Below, one piece after another: positions 7,273 through 13,920 of a stretch of 16,956 nt of DNA. This DNA is from Bacteroidales bacterium UBA4353. GTDB taxonomy: Bacteria > Bacteroidota > Bacteroidia > Bacteroidales > Paludibacteraceae. The translations under genes and the position numbers were made by a program. The stretch covers positions 1 to 16,956 of the forward strand of contig DGSV01000122.1 of NCBI GenBank assembly GCA_002394025.1, given 5' to 3'. A model generated the notes under the pieces. It was not told the origin of the DNA, ran no database searches, and worked only from the letters and a program-made list of their open reading frames with translations. Numbering within the stretch: position 1 is the first letter of the stretch; every line of letters starts with the position of its first letter.

Positions 7273-8802
7273 ATGTTTGAAGGTCAACCCCGTGGGCTTT
7301 ATGCCTTAGCTTTAGCCAATACCGGCGAGCGTTTTGGCTACTACACTATGTTAGCCGTGTTTGCCCTATTCTTGGGCGCTAATTTTGGATTAACGGAAAC
7401 CATGTCCGGCGAGATATACGGCGATTTCCTGATGTTGGTATATTTTCTGCCTGTAGTAGGCGGTTTTCTTGCTGATAAGTTCGGCTATGGTCGAATGGTG
7501 ACTATAGGTATCCTAATAATGTTCGCCGGCTACTTATTATTGTCGGTGCCTCTCGGAGGAGACACATTTGCACTTATTGTCATGCTCATAGCCCTCGTTC
7601 TCATCAGTTTGGGTACAGGTCTGTTCAAAGGCAACCTGCAAGTCATGGTTGGCAACCTATACGAAGACCCGCAGTATGCCGATAAACGTGACTCCGGATT
7701 TTCTATATTCTATATGGCGATAAATATCGGCGCCATGTTCGCCCCAACGGCAGCGATAAAAATTATGCAATATGCCCAAAAATCATTGGGATACAGCGTC
7801 AACGACAGCTACCACTTCGCCTTTGCCGTGGCATGCGCATCACTGGTGCTCTCCATTATTATTTACTATGTATGCCGCAATAGTTTCAGACATACGGAAG
7901 GAGGCAAAATAAAAGAGCAAGGAACAAAGAATAAGGAACAAGCAGCGTCTGACGAGTTGTCACCGGAAGAGACCAAACAACGCATGGTAGCCCTCGGATT
8001 GGTTTTCGCTGTGGTGATATTCTTCTGGATGGCATTCCACCAGAATGGACTGACACTGACATATTTTGCCGACCAATTTACCGCCAAGAGCAGCACAGGC
8101 ATACAGAGCATGCTATTTGACATTTGGAACCTTGTGGCTGTCGTTGTCATCGTTTATGGTCTATTCTCACTACTGGGAGGTAAAAGCGGTAAGGAGCGCG
8201 GCATAGCCGGCGGCGTGTTAGTACTCGCTGCGGCATACCTGGCATGGAAGTATAACAGCCTACCGGCGTCGACAGACATCAGCGCGCCTATATTCCAGCA
8301 GTTCAACCCCTTCTACGTCGTGGCACTAACCCCCGTGAGCATGGCCATATTCAGCTACCTCGCCAAAAAAGGCAAAGAACCATCGGCTCCACGCAAGATA
8401 GCATACGGCATGGTAGTTGCCGGAGTGGCATACCTGATAATGATATGCGCCTCACAAGGATTGGCAACACCCGATGCACAGAAAACACTCGGCGACAGCG
8501 CCATGAGAGTATCACCTAATTGGCTGATAAGCACCTATTTGATACTCACATTTGGTGAATTGCTTCTCAGCCCTATGGGAATCAGTTTCGTGAGCAAAGT
8601 GGCGCCGCCAAAATATAAAGGACTGATGATGGGCGGATGGTTCGTGGCAACAGCCATCGGAAACAAACTGGTCAGCGTAGGAGGTTACCTCTGGGGTGGT
8701 TTGAGCCTGACAATAGTATGGAGCGTATTCTTCGGAGTATGCATAGCCGCGGCACTATTCATGTTTGCCATGATGAAACGCCTCGAAAAGGTTGCTAAAT
8801 AA
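7273..8802 (+). CDS. POT/PTR2-family proton-coupled oligopeptide transporter
   Basis: This 509-residue multi-spanning membrane protein has the POT signature region near its N-terminus (N16-T-G-E19-R-F-G-Y-Y-T). The GGFLADKFGYGR loop follows, and later FYMAINIGAMFAP, a hallmark of this major-facilitator family. Roughly 12-14 hydrophobic segments are visible, split by a hydrophilic cytoplasmic loop around residues 205-240. The family imports di- and tripeptides with protons across the inner membrane. The usual ExxERFxYY motif has Asn in place of the first Glu, a residue linked to proton coupling, so coupling or substrate may differ. The loop contains a heptamer-repeat tract at 7901-7942. The gene is 65 bp upstream of glyA and may be cotranscribed with it. 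Family assignment is secure; the substrate is inferred. Confidence 0.92.
   Translation: MFEGQPRGLYALALANTGERFGYYTMLAVFALFLGANFGLTETMSGEIYGDFLMLVYFLPVVGGFLADKFGYGRMVTIGILIMFAGYLLLSVPLGGDTFALIVMLIALVLISLGTGLFKGNLQVMVGNLYEDPQYADKRDSGFSIFYMAINIGAMFAPTAAIKIMQYAQKSLGYSVNDSYHFAFAVACASLVLSIIIYYVCRNSFRHTEGGKIKEQGTKNKEQAASDELSPEETKQRMVALGLVFAVVIFFWMAFHQNGLTLTYFADQFTAKSSTGIQSMLFDIWNLVAVVVIVYGLFSLLGGKSGKERGIAGGVLVLAAAYLAWKYNSLPASTDISAPIFQQFNPFYVVALTPVSMAIFSYLAKKGKEPSAPRKIAYGMVVAGVAYLIMICASQGLATPDAQKTLGDSAMRVSPNWLISTYLILTFGELLLSPMGISFVSKVAPPKYKGLMMGGWFVATAIGNKLVSVGGYLWGGLSLTIVWSVFFGVCIAAALFMFAMMKRLEKVAK
7901..7942 (+). repeat. Heptamer tract inside the transporter coding sequence
   Basis: Six phased 7-mers occupy the interdomain loop: GAGGCAA, AATAAAA, GAGCAAG, GAACAAA, GAATAAG and GAACAAG. 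They encode the residues around KIKEQGTKNKEQ (212-223). The tract is 42 bp long and keeps the frame. GAACAAG is the same repeat, in another register, as the intergenic AAGGAAC units at 13613-13633. Confidence 0.65.
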
Positions 8803-8827
8803 ACCAAAGACCCAACAGAAATATAAA

Positions 8828-8853
8828 AACTAGAAAGCTAGTAAACTAGAAAA
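8828..8853 (+). repeat. Short CTAG repeat cluster in the glyA leader (3 units)
   Basis: AACTAGAAA, GCTAGTAAA and CTAGAAAAT lie between the transporter and glyA, ending about 15 bp before the glyA ATG. The spacing is 9 then 8 bp. It is the shortest member of the array family in this window. Confidence 0.7.
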
Positions 8854-8867
8854 TCAATATAATAATC

Positions 8868-10145
8868 ATGAGAGACAACGAGATATTTGATATTATCCGC
8901 CGTGAGCGTGAACGCCAACTGAATGGTATAGAACTCATCGCCTCAGAGAATTTTGTGAGCGACGAGGTACTCGAAGCCATGGGGTCTGTACTCACCAACA
9001 AATATGCCGAGGGTTACCCCGGTAAACGCTATTATGGTGGTTGTGAAGTCGTTGACGAGAGTGAGCGCCTTGCCATATCTCGTCTCAAAAAACTCTTCGG
9101 CGCCGAATGGGTCAACGTACAGCCTCATAGTGGTGCCCAAGCTAATATGGCAGTATTCATGGCATGTCTCAATGCCGGTGATACCTTTCTCGGTCTGAAC
9201 CTCAGTCACGGAGGACATCTAAGCCATGGCAGTCCTGTAAACTTCTCAGGACTCATGTTCCGAGCTTTGAGTTACGGAGTCAGAGAAGACGATGGACGTG
9301 TGGACTATGATGAACTGGAACGTATAGCTCGGGAACAAAAGCCAAAACTCATAATCGCCGGAGCTTCGGCATACAGCCGTGAATGGGACTATGCACGCAT
9401 ACGCCGGGTGGCGGACGAAGTGGGAGCGATATTCATGGTAGATATGGCGCACCCGGCCGGGCTCATAGCCGCAGGACTACTCGACAACCCTCTACTGCAC
9501 GCACATATCGTAACAACAACAACACACAAAACCATGCGCGGACCGCGGGGAGGTGTTATACTCATGGGCAAAGACTTCGAAAACCCATGGGGAAAACGAA
9601 CTCCTAAAGGCGAAATAAAAATGATGTCGCAACTGCTTGACAGTGCCGTATTCCCCGGCGTACAGGGTGGTCCGCTCGAACACGTGATAGCCGCCAAAGC
9701 CGTAGCATTCGGCGAGGCTCTGCAACCAGAATTCAAAACATACCAGACATTGGTACGCGACAATGCTAAAGCCATGGCACAGGCTTTTATTGACAAAGGT
9801 TACCACATCATTTCAGGAGGCACCGACAACCATAGCATGCTACTTGACCTGCGCGGAAAGCTGCCCGAACTAACCGGTAAACAAGCAGAACAAGCACTGG
9901 TCGCTGCCGGCATTACAACAAACAAAAACATGGTGCCTTTCGACACCCGAAGCCCATTCCAAACCAGCGGACTAAGATTCGGTACTCCGGCTATTACAAC
10001 ACGAGGAATCAAAACAGACATGATGCCAACAATCGTGGATATGATAGATCGAGTACTCACGAACAGCACTGATAATCATGTTATCAGCGAAATTCATGCC
10101 GAGGTAAAGGAGCTGATGAGTCACTACCCGCTATTTGCGTGGTAA
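8868..10145 (+). CDS. glyA: Serine hydroxymethyltransferase
   Basis: The protein has 425 residues, about the usual length of bacterial SHMT. Signatures visible are IELIASENF (22-29), the KYAEGYPGKRYYGG segment (45-58), NVQPHSGAQAN (83-93) and VDMAH (191-195). The PLP-binding lysine is K221 in VTTTTHKTMRGPRGG, and the C-terminal part has the TSGLRFGTPAITTRG segment. The enzyme is cytoplasmic and PLP-dependent. It interconverts serine plus tetrahydrofolate with glycine plus 5,10-methylene-tetrahydrofolate, the main source of one-carbon units. It follows the transporter by 65 bp and could share its transcript. No terminator hairpin with a T-run is seen after the stop; an AT-rich repeat element begins at once. 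Confidence 0.98.
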   Translation: MRDNEIFDIIRRERERQLNGIELIASENFVSDEVLEAMGSVLTNKYAEGYPGKRYYGGCEVVDESERLAISRLKKLFGAEWVNVQPHSGAQANMAVFMACLNAGDTFLGLNLSHGGHLSHGSPVNFSGLMFRALSYGVREDDGRVDYDELERIAREQKPKLIIAGASAYSREWDYARIRRVADEVGAIFMVDMAHPAGLIAAGLLDNPLLHAHIVTTTTHKTMRGPRGGVILMGKDFENPWGKRTPKGEIKMMSQLLDSAVFPGVQGGPLEHVIAAKAVAFGEALQPEFKTYQTLVRDNAKAMAQAFIDKGYHIISGGTDNHSMLLDLRGKLPELTGKQAEQALVAAGITTNKNMVPFDTRSPFQTSGLRFGTPAITTRGIKTDMMPTIVDMIDRVLTNSTDNHVISEIHAEVKELMSHYPLFAW

Positions 10146-10148
10146 AAA

Positions 10149-10220
10149 TCATCTACTATTTGACAATTATTTTGACCATTAGGTGATTGAGCGATTTGTA
10201 GGGATGCGACATATCGCGTC
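10149..10220 (+). repeat. AT-rich repeat element (copy C) plus GC palindrome
   Basis: Bases from 10151 (ATCTACTATTTGACAATT) align with the two longer elements at 13293 and 13523, with 17 of the first 18 bases equal to copy B. The later part is shorter and more diverged but keeps ATTGAG and ATTTG. A hairpin follows at 10203-10220: GATGCGA and TCGCGTC around a CATA loop, with one G-T pair. Its GTAGGGATGCGA context resembles short intergenic palindromes I recall from other genomes. Confidence 0.6.
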
Positions 10221-10224
10221 TGCC

Positions 10225-10283
10225 ACTAGAACTACTCTATCAACTATAATAACTCTCCAACCCTCCCAATCTCCGTAGAATAA
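10225..10283 (+). promoter_or_regulatory. Degenerate CTAG 9-mers and CTCCGYAGAATAA box in the lysozyme leader
   Basis: CACTAGAAC is followed by decayed 9-mers to about 10248, then ATAACTCTCC (10249-10258) and CTCCGTAGAATAA (10271-10283), four bases before the ATG at 10288. Both closing motifs recur in the ruvC leader, at 13921-13930 and 13927-13939. Confidence 0.5.
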
Positions 10284-10287
10284 AAAA

Positions 10288-11085
10288 ATGCAAGTCAAGA
10301 AAAAGAGGAAAAAGAGTAAATCCATTAACAAGCAGGAAACACCGCAATGGGCATACACCGCCACAGCCATGGTTGTCACATTGATTCTATTAGTGGTTAT
10401 CTTCTTTTGGGGAGGCACCTTGTGGCGTTTCACGCGTGGCCTGATATACAGTGATGGAGAAAAATCGGAAATACCCGACTATCTCAACGATAGCATATAC
10501 AACGAACGCCCCGATGGCGTAGATATGTCACACTATCAGCGCGATATAGAGTGGAAAGTGCTCGGCGTGCATCCTACAGTTAAATTCGTATATCTCAAAG
10601 CCACAGAAGGTGAGGGGCTTTACGACAAATACTATAACCGCCACCATGCACAGGCACGCAATGCAGGACTACAAGTCGGCAGTTACCACTTTTATCGTCC
10701 TAAGGTTCCGGTCATGGCACAAGTCAACAATTTTTTGGAACATACCGATTTCACCATTGACCACCTCAAACCTGTCATTGACATCGAAGTACAGGGAGGA
10801 CTGAAAAAAAAAGCCCTCCAAGACTCGCTACGACTATGCCTTGATACAATCACAGCCATCATCGGTGACAAACCAATCCTCTACACATCACGCAACTTCT
10901 ACCACGAAGTCCTCGAAGAACGTTTCGGCAACTACCCACTATGGATTGCCGATTATCGACACGGCGAGAGCCTACCGGCAAATTGCGTGTTATGGCAATA
11001 CACCGACAAAGGTAAAGTACTGGGTATCAGACACGAAGTGGATTGCAACCGCCTTACCGGCAGTTTAAGCAAAATACAATTGTAA
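10288..11085 (+). CDS. Membrane-anchored GH25 (Chalaropsis-type) lysozyme
   Basis: The protein has 265 residues. A lysine/arginine-rich N-terminus (3-11) precedes one hydrophobic segment at about 23-45, consistent with an uncleaved inner-membrane anchor facing the periplasm. The GH25 domain follows from about residue 76: GVDMSHYQ (D79), KATEG (104-108), GSYHF (131-135), PVIDIE with the catalytic-type D165 and E167, LWIADY (218-223), WQYTDKG and EVDCN (D252). GH25 enzymes cleave the beta-1,4 bond between N-acetylmuramic acid and N-acetylglucosamine in peptidoglycan. The domain appears complete. A cell-wall remodelling role is more likely than phage lysis, because no phage genes are nearby. The leader has degenerate CTAG 9-mers. 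Confidence 0.93.
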   Translation: MQVKKKRKKSKSINKQETPQWAYTATAMVVTLILLVVIFFWGGTLWRFTRGLIYSDGEKSEIPDYLNDSIYNERPDGVDMSHYQRDIEWKVLGVHPTVKFVYLKATEGEGLYDKYYNRHHAQARNAGLQVGSYHFYRPKVPVMAQVNNFLEHTDFTIDHLKPVIDIEVQGGLKKKALQDSLRLCLDTITAIIGDKPILYTSRNFYHEVLEERFGNYPLWIADYRHGESLPANCVLWQYTDKGKVLGIRHEVDCNRLTGSLSKIQL

Positions 11086-11141
11086 GAAGTAAAGAGTAAG
11101 GAGTAAGGAGTAAGGAGTAAGGAGTAAGGAGTAAGAAGTAA
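11086..11141 (+). repeat. Heptamer array GGAGTAA, 8 exact-length units
   Basis: Eight phased 7-mers (GAAGTAA, AGAGTAA, GGAGTAA five times, GAAGTAA) begin directly after the lysozyme stop codon. The stop TAA is in phase with the TAA of the units. Because 7 is not a multiple of 3, the array puts stop codons in all three forward frames. Confidence 0.95.
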
Positions 11142-11156
11142 GACAATAGTTTTTAA

Positions 11157-11273
11157 TCTAGAAATTCTAGAAAATCTGGAAAATCTAGAAAAACTAGAAA
11201 AACTAGTAATTCTAGAAAATCTAGAAAAACTAGAAAATCTAGTAATTCTAGTAATTCTAGTAATTCTAGTAAA
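11157..11273 (+). repeat. CTAG 9-mer array in the topB leader (13 units)
   Basis: Thirteen perfectly phased 9-mers are seen, mostly TCTAGAAAA, ACTAGAAAA and TCTAGTAAT, with one CTGG variant. Several units form TCTAGA (XbaI-type) or ACTAGT (SpeI-type) palindromes. The array ends 22 bp before the topB ATG and begins 15 bp after the heptamers. Confidence 0.96.
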
Positions 11274-11295
11274 AAAAAGTTATCTAAAGCGAAGT

Positions 11296-13284
11296 ATGAA
11301 AGTATGTATCGCAGAGAAGCCTTCCGTAGGGCGTGAGATAGCTCACGTCCTTGGTGCCACAACACGTCGCGACGGCTACTTGGAAGGTAACGGATGGCAG
11401 GTGACATGGGTCTTCGGTCATCTGTGCCAACTCTGCGAACCACATGAATACCGGGAAGACTGGAGGCGATGGAATGCGGATAGTCTGCCTATGGTGCCAC
11501 AGCGATTTCGTATCAAAGTAACAGATAACGAAGGCGTACAAAAACAATTCAATACCATCAAAAGCCTCTGCAGCACCGCCGAAGAAGTCATCAACTGCGG
11601 TGATGCCGGACAGGAGGGTGAACTGATACAGCGATGGGTGCAACAGCAAGCTGGTGTAAAATGCCCTATACGACGACTATGGATATCATCGCTCACCGAA
11701 GAGTCCATACGTGAGGGTTTCAAAAATCTCAAACCACAAACCGATTATGACACTCTCTACCATGCCGGCCTAATGCGCGCCATAGGTGATTGGCTACTGG
11801 GCTTGAATGCCACAAGAGCCTATACTCTTCGCTACGGCGGAAAACAACAGATGTTATCTGTCGGACGTGTGCAGACACCAACTTTGGCACTGATAACAAA
11901 GCGGCAGCGAGAGATAGAGAACTTCGTGCCTAGGATATATTGGGAACTGAAAACCATATACCGCGACACGGTATTCAGTGCCATAATGGCAAAAGACGAT
12001 GATGATGAAGAACCGGCGGAACAAAGTCAGGAGGCAAAAAACAGCAAACAGGAAACAGGAGGCAAGAAGCAAGACGACAATATCACTCCATTGCCACGGA
12101 TAGAAAGCGCTGAACAAGGTCAGCAAATTATAGAGAAAATAAACGATAAACCTCTGACAATAACCTCAGTACAGAAAAAGCCCGGCAAAGAATACGCTCC
12201 GCGGCTCTTCGACCTAACAAGCCTCCAGGCTGAGTGTAACAAAAAATTCGGTTTCACAGCAGAGAATACCCTGAACCTGATACAAAGCCTTTACGAGAAG
12301 AAAGTCACCACATATCCGCGAGTTGACACCACATACCTCTCCGATGACATATACCCCAAAGTGCGCGGCACGCTACTCGGCATTCGCTCGCACTATGACA
12401 AATACGTCACACCACTGATCAACCAGTCCTCACTACCCAAAAGCCCACGAGTTTTCGATAACAGCAAAGTCACCGACCACCATGCCATCATACCTACAGG
12501 CGTAAAACCCGAGGCCCTCACCGCCGACGAGCACAGAGTCTATGACCTCGTGGCACGACGCTTCATAGCAGCCTTCTATCCCGAATGTAAGATAGCAACG
12601 ACAACAGTACTCGCACAAGTCGAAAACGTAACATTCCGAGTAACGGGAAAACAAATCGTAGATGCCGGATGGCGCATCGTATTCGACAAAGAAAAAGACA
12701 ACGACGAACGAACTGAAGAAAAAGAAAAAACACTGCCGGCATTCACCAAAGGCGAAAATGGGCCACACAACCCTCAACTCATTGAGAAACAAACAACACC
12801 ACCTAAACCATACACCGAAGCAACATTACTCAGAGCAATGGAAACAGCGGGAAAAACAGTGGAAGATGAGGAATTGAGAGCCGCCATGAAAGAAAACGGC
12901 ATAGGACGACCAAGCACAAGAGCGGCAATAATAGAAACACTGATCAAACGCCAATACATAATCCGAGGCAATAAGTCGTTGAGTGTCACAGACATCGGCA
13001 AGAAACTCATCGACAGCATACAGACAGAAATGCTCAAGAGTGCAGAACTCACAGGACAATGGGAAAAGAAATTGCGAATGATAGAAGCTGGCAACTACCA
13101 ACCTGAAGACTTCCTTGCCGAACTGAAAACACTCACCGAAGAGGTCGTTACAGACTTGCGCTACGTAGGACTCACATGTCCTAACTGCCGCACAGGACGT
13201 GTCATCAAAGGACGACACGCATACGGATGCTCAAACTGGAAATCAGGATGTAGCTACAGAGTACCTTTCCCGTGGGAGAGCTAA
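11296..13284 (+). CDS. topB: DNA topoisomerase III (type IA)
   Basis: The protein has 662 residues. The N-terminal Toprim region has E7 (MKVCIAEKPSVG) and NCGDAGQEGE (100-109), with D103 and E107 visible. The middle Asp of the classical DxDxE is Gly here, as I recall for TopB relatives of the GDAGxEGE type. SVGRVQTPTLALI (188-200) and the catalytic tyrosine Y340 in TTYPRVDTTYL follow. IGRPSTRA is conserved in the C-terminal half. A C-terminal zinc-ribbon-like CxxC...C...C pattern (TCPNCRTGR, YGCSNWKSGCSY) closes the protein. It relaxes or decatenates DNA through a single-strand break with a 5'-phosphotyrosine link. Residues 233-262 form a charged linker (DDDDEEP..., KQETGGKKQ) coded by heptamer-like DNA. 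It has the richest repeat leader after ruvC. Confidence 0.95.
   Translation: MKVCIAEKPSVGREIAHVLGATTRRDGYLEGNGWQVTWVFGHLCQLCEPHEYREDWRRWNADSLPMVPQRFRIKVTDNEGVQKQFNTIKSLCSTAEEVINCGDAGQEGELIQRWVQQQAGVKCPIRRLWISSLTEESIREGFKNLKPQTDYDTLYHAGLMRAIGDWLLGLNATRAYTLRYGGKQQMLSVGRVQTPTLALITKRQREIENFVPRIYWELKTIYRDTVFSAIMAKDDDDEEPAEQSQEAKNSKQETGGKKQDDNITPLPRIESAEQGQQIIEKINDKPLTITSVQKKPGKEYAPRLFDLTSLQAECNKKFGFTAENTLNLIQSLYEKKVTTYPRVDTTYLSDDIYPKVRGTLLGIRSHYDKYVTPLINQSSLPKSPRVFDNSKVTDHHAIIPTGVKPEALTADEHRVYDLVARRFIAAFYPECKIATTTVLAQVENVTFRVTGKQIVDAGWRIVFDKEKDNDERTEEKEKTLPAFTKGENGPHNPQLIEKQTTPPKPYTEATLLRAMETAGKTVEDEELRAAMKENGIGRPSTRAAIIETLIKRQYIIRGNKSLSVTDIGKKLIDSIQTEMLKSAELTGQWEKKLRMIEAGNYQPEDFLAELKTLTEEVVTDLRYVGLTCPNCRTGRVIKGRHAYGCSNWKSGCSYRVPFPWES
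12024..12072 (+). repeat. Heptamer tract inside the topB coding sequence
   Basis: Seven phased 7-mers are AAGTCAG, GAGGCAA, AAAACAG, CAAACAG, GAAACAG, GAGGCAA and GAAGCAA. They encode the Gln/Lys-rich linker at residues 243-259. GAAGCAA and GAGGCAA are one or two bases from the GAAGTAA/GGAGTAA units in front of the same gene, and GAGGCAA also occurs in the transporter tract. Confidence 0.62.
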
Positions 13285-13292
13285 AAACAAAG

Positions 13293-13378
13293 ATTTACTA
13301 TTTGACTATTTACTATTTAGTTATTGATTTTGTTATTGAGTCATTGTGTAATTTGTACGGACACGCCGCGGCCGAGTC
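13293..13378 (+). repeat. AT-rich repeat element, copy A, with GC palindrome
   Basis: The element starts ATTTACTATTTGAC 8 bp after the topB stop, continues as a degenerate T-rich tract with ATTGATTTTGTTATTGAGT, and ends in a GC-rich imperfect palindrome, ACACGCCGCGGCCGAGTC. Copy B at 13523-13612 matches it over nearly its whole length with small indels. No ORF here is convincing. Confidence 0.85.
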
Positions 13379-13396
13379 CCGCTACCGAGACAAAAA

Positions 13397-13515
13397 CTCC
13401 TCCCCTGTCGAAGAAAGGGGTGAAGAAAAATTTGAATATCTCCGCAAATTTTTCGATGAAAAGCACTGTGTGCTTTTTAGAACACCTTAATCAGGTGCCC
13501 GAAGGGCGGAGGGGT
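13397..13515 (+). repeat. REP-like palindromic element, copy 1 (long form, multi-hairpin)
   Basis: It begins CTCCTCCCCTGTCGAAG and ends CGGAGGGGT, with four successive hairpins between: AAAAATTTG with CAAATTTTT (13426-13434, 13445-13453), AAAAGCAC with GTGCTTTT (13459-13466, 13470-13477), CACCT with AGGTG (13483-13487, 13493-13497), and GCCC with GGGC (13497-13500, 13504-13507). The second hairpin runs into T residues and may act as a terminator for topB. Confidence 0.82.
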
Positions 13516-13522
13516 AAATATC

Positions 13523-13612
13523 ATTTACTATTTGACAATTTACTATTTTATCATTGATTTTGTTATTGAGTAATTTAGTAATTTGCAAGTACTGACACGC
13601 CGCTGCCGAGTC
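13523..13612 (+). repeat. AT-rich repeat element, copy B, with GC palindrome
   Basis: This direct repeat of 13293-13378 has the same ATTTACTATTTGAC start, the same central ATTGATTTTGTTATTGAGT and the same closing palindrome with one changed base (GACACGCCGCTGCCGAGTC). Copies A and B flank the REP-like element, so the block A-REP-B looks like a unit bracketed by direct repeats. Confidence 0.85.
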
Positions 13613-13633
13613 AAGGAACAAGGAACAAGGAAT
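13613..13633 (+). repeat. Heptamer array AAGGAAC (3 units)
   Basis: AAGGAAC, AAGGAAC and AAGGAAT follow copy B with no gap. It is the third heptamer array lying upstream of a CTAG 9-mer array. Confidence 0.85.
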
Positions 13634-13663
13634 GCGAAAAATATGAAAATATAAAAATGTTTC

Positions 13664-13714
13664 TTACCCCTCCGGCACTGCGTGCCACCTCCCCTTTCTT
13701 CGACAGGGGAGGAG
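13664..13714 (-). repeat. REP-like palindromic element, copy 2 (short form, inverted)
   Basis: On the minus strand it begins with the same 24 bases as copy 1 (plus 13691-13714 is the exact reverse complement of 13397-13420) and ends CGGAGGGGTAA. Between them is GGGGAGGTGGCACGCAGTGCC, where GGCAC/GTGCC form a tight hairpin and CCTCCCC/GGGGAGG another. It lacks the roughly 70-bp insert of hairpins found in copy 1. Confidence 0.85.
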
Positions 13715-13731
13715 CGGCTGACGCACACAAC

Positions 13732-13920
13732 CACTAGATAAACTAGAACTACTAGAATAACTAAAAAAACTAGAATAACTAGAATAACTAGAATAACTAG
13801 AATAACTAGAATAACTAAAAAAACTAGATAAACTAGAATAACTAGAACTACTAAAATAACTAGAAAAACTAGATAAACTAGAATAACTAGAAAAACTAGA
13901 TAAACAAGAATTACTAGAAA
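13732..13920 (+). repeat. CTAG 9-mer array in the ruvC leader (21 units)
   Basis: Twenty-one exactly phased 9-mers, 189 bp without a single indel, are dominated by AACTAGAAT with variants AACTAGATA, AACTAGAAA, TACTAGAAC and AACTAAAAA. The array is followed by ATAACTCTCC and CTCCGCAGAATAA (13927-13939), then the ruvC ATG at 13952. It is the longest array in the window. Confidence 0.97.

Noticed and set aside
9389..9806. Minus-strand ORFs within glyA
   Set aside because: They are shadows of a highly conserved gene on the other strand, with no recognisable product.
10151..10200. TACTATTTGAC as a -7 promoter box (TAnnTTTG)
   Set aside because: The spacing between TA and TTTG is one base too long, and no -33 box lies at the right distance. 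It recurs as part of a repeat element, so promoter function is not supported.
10288..11085. GH25 lysozyme as a phage endolysin marking a prophage
   Set aside because: It has its own membrane anchor, and no holin, terminase, capsid, tail or integrase genes are nearby. The neighbours are chromosomal housekeeping genes.
11147..11154. TAGTTTTT as a promoter -7 element for topB
   Set aside because: It matches seven of eight positions by relaxed rules, but the upstream sequence is the heptamer array with no TTTG-like -33 box.
11153..11443. Minus-strand ORF with LELLELLDF repeats
   Set aside because: It is the reverse reading of the topB-leader 9-mers running into topB antisense. There is no independent support for coding.
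11296..13284. topB as a sign of an integrative conjugative element
   Set aside because: TopB copies do occur on such elements, but no tra, mob, integrase or relaxase genes are present and the flanking genes are core functions.
13272..13557. Two overlapping plus-strand ORFs between topB and ruvC
   Set aside because: They lie across the AT-rich and REP-like repeats. Their sequences are translations of hairpins and repeats and show no family resemblance.
13293..13920. CRISPR array as an explanation of the repeats
   Set aside because: Units are 7 or 9 bp with no unique spacers between them, and no cas genes are present.
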